64,000 bases of DNA from UMGS1279 sp045540715. Its GTDB lineage: Bacteria > Bacillota > Clostridia > Oscillospirales > Acutalibacteraceae. The stretch spans positions 62,001 through 126,000 of the forward strand of contig JAZQHT010000010.1 in the NCBI GenBank assembly GCA_045540715.1. Reading direction: 5' to 3'. Below are positions 59,796 to 64,000 of this stretch, piece after piece; the stretch's first letter is position 1, and every line of letters begins with the position of its first letter. The translations under genes and the position numbers were made by a program. The notes beneath the pieces were generated by a model. That model ran no database searches. It worked only from the letters and a program-made list of their open reading frames with translations, and had not been told where the DNA came from.

Positions 59796-60305
59796 ATGGA
59801 CACCTTTTTTGAACAAATTGTAACAATAAAAGTTGAAGGCAAAAAGTTAGCAGGTCTCATTTTAAGTTGGCTTTTAGCACTAACGCTTTGCGCTATCATT
59901 GTAATACTTGTAATGCTTATTCCTACCCTTTCGGCAATTATGATTGTAGCAATTGCAGGTATATTGTTTGGTACATATAAACTTTGCCAAAAGTTTTTTA
60001 TTGAATACGAATATATAGTTACTAATAATCTTTTAGATATTGATACTATAATTGCAAGAAATTCTCGTAAAAGATTAATTACTATTGATATACCTAATAT
60101 TTCTTCTTTTTCTATTTACGACCCACAAAAAATTAAAGGCAAAAATTATAGCCAAACCTATTTTTGTGCTAATGATGATGATCAACTTTATATGCTTGAA
60201 TATAAGCACAAAACAAAGGGCAACGTTTTAGTTGTGTTTGCTCCTAATGAAAAAATTGTTGGTGCAATTAAACGCACCGCTCCAAGGGTTGTTTGTAATA
60301 TATGA
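59796..60305 (+). CDS. Two-helix membrane protein (DUF6106-like)
   Basis: A 169-residue protein with two membrane helices (about 20-62) and a cytosolic beta domain resembling a PH fold (about 68-169, EYIVTNNLLDIDTIIARNSR). I recall similar proteins as DUF6106, with the same MDTFFEQIV-like start. Function unknown. The stop overlaps the nnr ATG (ATGA). Confidence 0.6.
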   Translation: MDTFFEQIVTIKVEGKKLAGLILSWLLALTLCAIIVILVMLIPTLSAIMIVAIAGILFGTYKLCQKFFIEYEYIVTNNLLDIDTIIARNSRKRLITIDIPNISSFSIYDPQKIKGKNYSQTYFCANDDDQLYMLEYKHKTKGNVLVVFAPNEKIVGAIKRTAPRVVCNI

Positions 60306-61720
60306 AGGTACTAACAAAAAACGAAACAATATTAGCCGAACAAAAAGCCATGAAAAAGGGGCTTTCTGCTTTGCGCCTTATGGAAAATGCCGGTTCTGCC
60401 GCCGCTAAAGAATTAGAGTATTTAAGCGGTGTTGTAACTATTCTAACGGGTAGTGGCAACAATGGTGGGGACGGCTTTGTTGTTGCAAGAAAATTAAAAC
60501 TTCAAGGTATTGACGTGGCCGTTATTATGGTAACAGGTACGCCAACTACCGAAGCTGCTAGTGAAAGTTTTAAAAACTTTGTTGATGGCGGCGGTATTTA
60601 TTACGATTTATTTACCCAAAACGATATATGTAAAAACAGAATTTTAAAAAGCAACTATATTATTGATGCTATTTTAGGAACCGGCACACGCGGTGCTATT
60701 TCGGGCCTTATTTTAGAAGCGGTAAATTTAGCAAACTCTTCAAATGCCGTTAGAATTGCGTTAGATATACCAACAGGTCTTATATGCGACAGCGGCGAAG
60801 TAAAGGGCAGTTGCTTTAACGCAGATAAAACTTTAAGTTTTATTGGTTATAAACTTTGCCATATTACCTTTCCTGCAGCCATCTATTGTGGCAACGTGTT
60901 AGCCCTTAATATTGGCATTGATAAAGCCGATATTGTTTCTGATATTGATATAATTGAGCCTACCCTTTTACCTAAAAAGCAAAAGCAAGATAATAAATAT
61001 TCTGTTGGGGTTTTAGGTGTTGACGCAGGCGAACATTTATCTGTGGGGGCGGCTTATTATTTAGTAAAAGCGGCCTCGCTTATGGGAACGGGACTTATTA
61101 AAATTAAATATAAAGAAAAGGTTTATCCCTTGCTTTTGCCCCTTTGCCCTTATGCCGTTTTTAAAGAAAATTACGAATATACTAATAAAGCAACCGCCCT
61201 TTGCGTTGGGTCGGGTTGCATTAACGGATGCGACCTTTCTGTTTTAGAAAAAGGCCTTCCTACCGTTATTGATGCCGATGGCATAAATGCTTTAAAAGAG
61301 CATATAGATTTATTAGAGCTTTACGGCAGCAATATTATTTTAACACCACACGCAGGCGAAATGGCTCGGTTTTTGGGTGTTACCACAAAAGAACTTGAGG
61401 CTAATCGCATAGGGTACGCAAAAGCCTTAGCACAAAGATATAACACTACTGTTGTATTAAAAGGTGCTTTTACAGTTGTTGCAACCAAAGATAAAACCTT
61501 TATTAATCTAATGTCTAGCCCCGTGCTTGCAACGGCCGCAAGTGGTGATATTTTAAGCGGTATTATTGGCGGACTACTTGCTCTCGGTTTAAGTATTGTA
61601 GAAGCCGCTACAACCGGTGTTTATATTCACGGTGCTGTTGGTGTTTTAGCCGAACAACAATATGGCAACGCAGTTAATGCCGATACCCTTACCAAAATGC
61701 TACCTTTAGCTCTAAAATAA
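60302..61720 (+). CDS. nnr: Bifunctional NAD(P)H-hydrate epimerase/dehydratase
   Basis: A 472-residue metabolite-repair enzyme. The N-terminal YjeF domain (about 1-205) epimerises NAD(P)H-hydrate, with GSGNNGGDGFVVARKL and DIPTGL. The C-terminal ribokinase-like domain (about 225-472) dehydrates it using ATP or ADP: ILTPHAGEMARFL, VVLKGAFTVVA and the active-site ATAASGDILSGIIGG. Length and fusion are normal. It overlaps the DUF6106-like gene by 4 bp and precedes a lipoprotein gene by 19 bp. Confidence 0.95.
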   Translation: MKVLTKNETILAEQKAMKKGLSALRLMENAGSAAAKELEYLSGVVTILTGSGNNGGDGFVVARKLKLQGIDVAVIMVTGTPTTEAASESFKNFVDGGGIYYDLFTQNDICKNRILKSNYIIDAILGTGTRGAISGLILEAVNLANSSNAVRIALDIPTGLICDSGEVKGSCFNADKTLSFIGYKLCHITFPAAIYCGNVLALNIGIDKADIVSDIDIIEPTLLPKKQKQDNKYSVGVLGVDAGEHLSVGAAYYLVKAASLMGTGLIKIKYKEKVYPLLLPLCPYAVFKENYEYTNKATALCVGSGCINGCDLSVLEKGLPTVIDADGINALKEHIDLLELYGSNIILTPHAGEMARFLGVTTKELEANRIGYAKALAQRYNTTVVLKGAFTVVATKDKTFINLMSSPVLATAASGDILSGIIGGLLALGLSIVEAATTGVYIHGAVGVLAEQQYGNAVNADTLTKMLPLALK

Positions 61721-61739
61721 AGAGTAAGAAGGTTTTAAT

Positions 61740-62195
61740 ATTAAAAGGTTAGCTTTAATAATTGCGTGTTTATTTGTTTTTACCTCTTGTAACGTAAATA
61801 ATTTTAACCCCGTAAAACAAATAGATTGTACTGTAAGTTATCAACACAACGGCATTAAATACGTTGGTAATTTACGCAGTTTTGGTGGCGGTATTGTAGA
61901 AATTGAAATGCTTGCACCTGCTAATTTAAGAGGGTTTAAATATACGCATAATAACGAAGGTGATAGCGTTAGTTATTTGGGGCTTTCACTTCCCTTAAAT
62001 AGTATTGACAATAACGTTTTAAGCGTAATATCGGCTACAGCCGAGTGCATTTTAAGCAATAATTTAAGCTATCAAAAAGAAAAAGACGGCTTTAGTGCAA
62101 ACCACAATAACTGCAAACTCTATTTTAATAAAGAAGGTTATTTAACCACCTTGCAGTATAACGAAATCATCCTTAAATTTTACGACTATAAATAA
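61740..62195 (+). CDS. Lipoprotein gene with an AUU start codon (or a lost ATG)
   Basis: In frame with an obvious lipoprotein signal, IKRLALIIACLFVFTSC, the frame is open from 61728 after a TAA at 61725-61727. It has no ATG, GTG or TTG before the lipobox; the first Met is 56 codons later. The only sensible start is ATT at 61740, 7 bp after GAAGG. AUU starts are known (infC) but rare; an ATG-to-ATT mutation is the other option. The 151-residue product is a soluble lipoprotein of unknown family. It follows nnr by 19 bp, before a strong terminator. Confidence 0.65.
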   Translation: MKRLALIIACLFVFTSCNVNNFNPVKQIDCTVSYQHNGIKYVGNLRSFGGGIVEIEMLAPANLRGFKYTHNNEGDSVSYLGLSLPLNSIDNNVLSVISATAECILSNNLSYQKEKDGFSANHNNCKLYFNKEGYLTTLQYNEIILKFYDYK

Positions 62196-62197
62196 TA

Positions 62198-62236
62198 AAA
62201 CCGACTAACCAAAATGGTTAGTCGGTTTGTTTTTTA
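62198..62236. terminator. Terminator between convergent genes
   Basis: 13-bp stem AAACCGACTAACC / GGTTAGTCGGTTT with an AAAAT loop and a T run on the plus strand. Confidence 0.88.
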
Positions 62237-62240
62237 TAAT

Positions 62241-63515
62241 TTATATACGGCCCAGCTCGTAGAAATATTCAATTCTTTCTTGTAAAGAAGGTAAACGCTT
62301 TTTAGTTTCTTCACTAAACATTGAGTGTCTAATGTCTCTTGAAGCGGCGTTTTCGTGGCCTATTAGCGCCCAAGTAGCAGTTATTAAATGCTTATATTCG
62401 GGACTAATTAATGCTTCACAAACAAAGCTTTGGCTTGGACTATTAACGTCTTCACCGCAAATTTCAAAAAAGCCAAGTTCTTTACAATGATTCATTAATC
62501 TGGCAAGCTGTAACTTGGTATTTCTTGTTGGCATAAAGGTTACGGCATTAAAACCAAAGCCCTTTAATTCTACTAATAAATCATCTAAAAATTCATCTTC
62601 AAATTTTTGAGCTTTTTTATCCCCCGTTACGCTATCTCCAACGTCGCCCAAATATGCGTAAGCTGAAATTGCACCGATTTCTTTTACGAACTCACAAAAT
62701 TCGGTAACTGTTACACACTCTTCATCTGCAGGTATAAAGAACTTTTCAACTAAATTACCCTTTAACGCACCAAGTAAATCATAAGCGTAATATTCGCCGT
62801 CTTCGTATAAAAGTTTGGCTTCAACCTTTGGGGAAAGTTCCATTTTAAGTTCTTCTTTTAAAAACTCTACTAAATGAACGCCCATACCAAATTTTTCAAT
62901 AAGTTTTAAAGATAGTGCATATAAAATATGTCTTTCTGTTATTGAGCCACCTTCATTATACATTGAAATTGGCACAACGTCGTCTTCAAAAGAAAGTGTA
63001 ATGCCGCTACTGGATATTAACTCGTTGATTTTTGCAACCTGTTTTTTATTTCTTTCGTTACGTTTTGCTCTAAGTGGAGCAGTAAATTCTTTAACCTTAT
63101 CAATGTTTTGATGGGGTACGCCATGACAAGCAACGTAAGCAACGTAGGGTTGGTCGGGGTTATTAAACCTACGATCTGCATATTTTGAGCCGTCCATTTT
63201 AACCCTTGCTTCAAAACCAACAGTTACTGCCATATTGGCAATTTTGCCTGCTTCTAAAAATTCTTCTGCGCCACCAATAGAATCGTGGTCCATAATACCT
63301 GCAGTTTTAAGCCCCGAAACAAAGGCCATATAAACCGCTTTTGTGGGTGAATAAGGTGAGAAAGAATAGGTTGTGTGAATATGATTATTAACGCTTTCGG
63401 TAGTTTTTGGCATTTCTAACCTGCCGTTATTATATAACGCCATAATTTCTTTTAAAGCGTTTAGGCGTTCTTCTTTAGTGTTAGCGTTAAGCTTTTTAAC
63501 TAGTTCTTGTATCAT
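62241..63515 (-). CDS. PHP-domain metal-dependent hydrolase
   Basis: A 424-residue PHP-fold protein. The metal motifs are NHIHTTYSFSPYSP (residues about 44-57) and GIMDHDSIGG. Later histidines and a GEDVNSPS loop complete the site. It is longer than the other PHP protein in the window (34186-35130) and not close to it. Substrate unknown. One base overlap with the SDR gene upstream shows translational coupling. Confidence 0.8.
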   Translation of the reverse strand: MIQELVKKLNANTKEERLNALKEIMALYNNGRLEMPKTTESVNNHIHTTYSFSPYSPTKAVYMAFVSGLKTAGIMDHDSIGGAEEFLEAGKIANMAVTVGFEARVKMDGSKYADRRFNNPDQPYVAYVACHGVPHQNIDKVKEFTAPLRAKRNERNKKQVAKINELISSSGITLSFEDDVVPISMYNEGGSITERHILYALSLKLIEKFGMGVHLVEFLKEELKMELSPKVEAKLLYEDGEYYAYDLLGALKGNLVEKFFIPADEECVTVTEFCEFVKEIGAISAYAYLGDVGDSVTGDKKAQKFEDEFLDDLLVELKGFGFNAVTFMPTRNTKLQLARLMNHCKELGFFEICGEDVNSPSQSFVCEALISPEYKHLITATWALIGHENAASRDIRHSMFSEETKKRLPSLQERIEYFYELGRI

Positions 63516-64000
63516 TATTTTAGCATCTCCTGTCCACCGGTTACGGGTAATGCTTGGCCGGTTTCGTAGGGTTGTTCAATTATATACATAATTGCTTTTG
63601 TAACGTCAGATGGTAAGCAACCGCGATTTAGCGGAACTAAACTTTCGTAATGCTTTCTAACGTCGGCAACGGTTTTAGCACCCGGTACTTTGCCTGCTTC
63701 AAAATATTGTTTAAATAGTCCTCTTTCGGGGTCAGACCATAGTGGACCGTCTAGGTAGTTACCGGGGCAAACTGCATTAACCTTAATGCCAAAGGGGGCA
63801 AGTTCTAATGCAAAACTTTGTGTAAGCCCTAGACCTCCAAACTTACTGCCTGCATAAGCAAAGTTTTTGTTTGAGCCCTTAAGACCCGATTTAGAGTTAA
63901 CCTCAACAATATCGCCCATATAGGTATTATCAATTTCTCTTTGGGCCTTCATTGGAGCAATTGCGTATTTTGTGCATAAGAAATATGCGGTATAGTTAAC
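63515..64000 (-). CDS. Short-chain dehydrogenase/reductase, 5' part beyond the window
   Basis: The frame is open to base 64000, so the N terminus lies beyond the window; an internal Met at 63952 is not the start. The visible 161 residues hold the SDR catalytic Ser in VNSKSGL and YxxxK in FAYAGSKFGG, plus FGIKVNAVCPGN. It resembles sorbitol-6-phosphate-type dehydrogenases. It is co-transcribed with the PHP gene. Confidence 0.85.
   Translation of the reverse strand, partial: VNYTAYFLCTKYAIAPMKAQREIDNTYMGDIVEVNSKSGLKGSNKNFAYAGSKFGGLGLTQSFALELAPFGIKVNAVCPGNYLDGPLWSDPERGLFKQYFEAGKVPGAKTVADVRKHYESLVPLNRGCLPSDVTKAIMYIIEQPYETGQALPVTGGQEMLK

Noticed and set aside
61908..62195. A 95-codon gene starting at the ATG at 61908
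   Set aside because: It would cut off an obvious lipoprotein signal and about 55 conserved-looking codons that are open in the same frame; the gene is better started at 61740.
1..64000. CRISPR arrays and insertion sequences
   Set aside because: No regularly spaced repeats and no transposase-like reading frames were seen.

Overview
The window looks like chromosomal DNA from a low-GC, spore-forming member of the Clostridia, probably an uncultured gut lineage. This is an inference from three things: the strongly AT-rich sequence, sigma-A type promoters and T-run terminators, and the genes spoIIGA-sigE, spoIIP, ricT (PSP1 domain), groES/groEL under a CIRCE operator and a lysine riboswitch on an NhaC-family transporter. 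The species cannot be named from sequence alone.

Layout. 1-5.5 kb: the 3' end of an unknown gene, a HIT protein, a leucine-rich-repeat/DUF6273 protein, tRNA-Leu(CAA), corA with a possible leader peptide, tRNA-Lys(UUU), and an AraC-type regulator. 5.5-12.4 kb: a minus-strand run secA-proB-proA-AI-2E family permease-2-hydroxyacid dehydrogenase. 12.6-18.3 kb: groES-groEL, a membrane-anchored cohesin-domain protein, a TIM-barrel isomerase-like gene, and the divergent spoIIGA-sigE operon. 18.3-22.1 kb: a serine dehydratase carrying an N-terminal XRE DNA-binding domain, a cysteine-desulfurase-like gene with a DUF3343 partner, and ricT.

22.2-34.1 kb is a compact cassette of phage virion genes: terminase, scaffold-like protein, capsid, portal, connector, tail hub, baseplate/fibre, holin and amidase. 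It ends with a separately promoted MuF-barnase toxin, its barstar inhibitor, and a broken duplicate of the barstar 5' end. No integrase, repressor, replication gene, tape measure or major tail protein is visible, and housekeeping-type genes flank both sides. It may be a domesticated or degenerate podovirus-like element.

34.2-49.6 kb is accessory metabolism and regulation: a PHP phosphoesterase; a SIS/TIM-barrel/GH20-like/DUF4434 carbohydrate operon divergent from an IclR regulator; a two-component system with a C39-like peptidase, flanked by a 24-bp repeat derived from an iclR 3' end; a GH127 enzyme; a ferritin-like protein; and a lysine-riboswitch-controlled NhaC-type transporter with a DnaJ-like cysteine-rich insert. 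49.6-64 kb: rpsT, spoIIP, an LTA-synthase-like gene translationally coupled to thrS, yifB, DUF4434, several envelope proteins, a DUF368 lipid-carrier transporter, the NAD(P)H-hydrate repair enzyme, a lipoprotein gene with no normal start codon, a second PHP protein and a partial SDR dehydrogenase.

The observations most worth a second look are the integrase-less phage cassette with its toxin-immunity tail, the XRE-serine dehydratase with five TCAACYA sites over its own promoter, the EPNP-containing leader ORF before corA, and the two recombination scars that each leave a fragment of a neighbouring gene.
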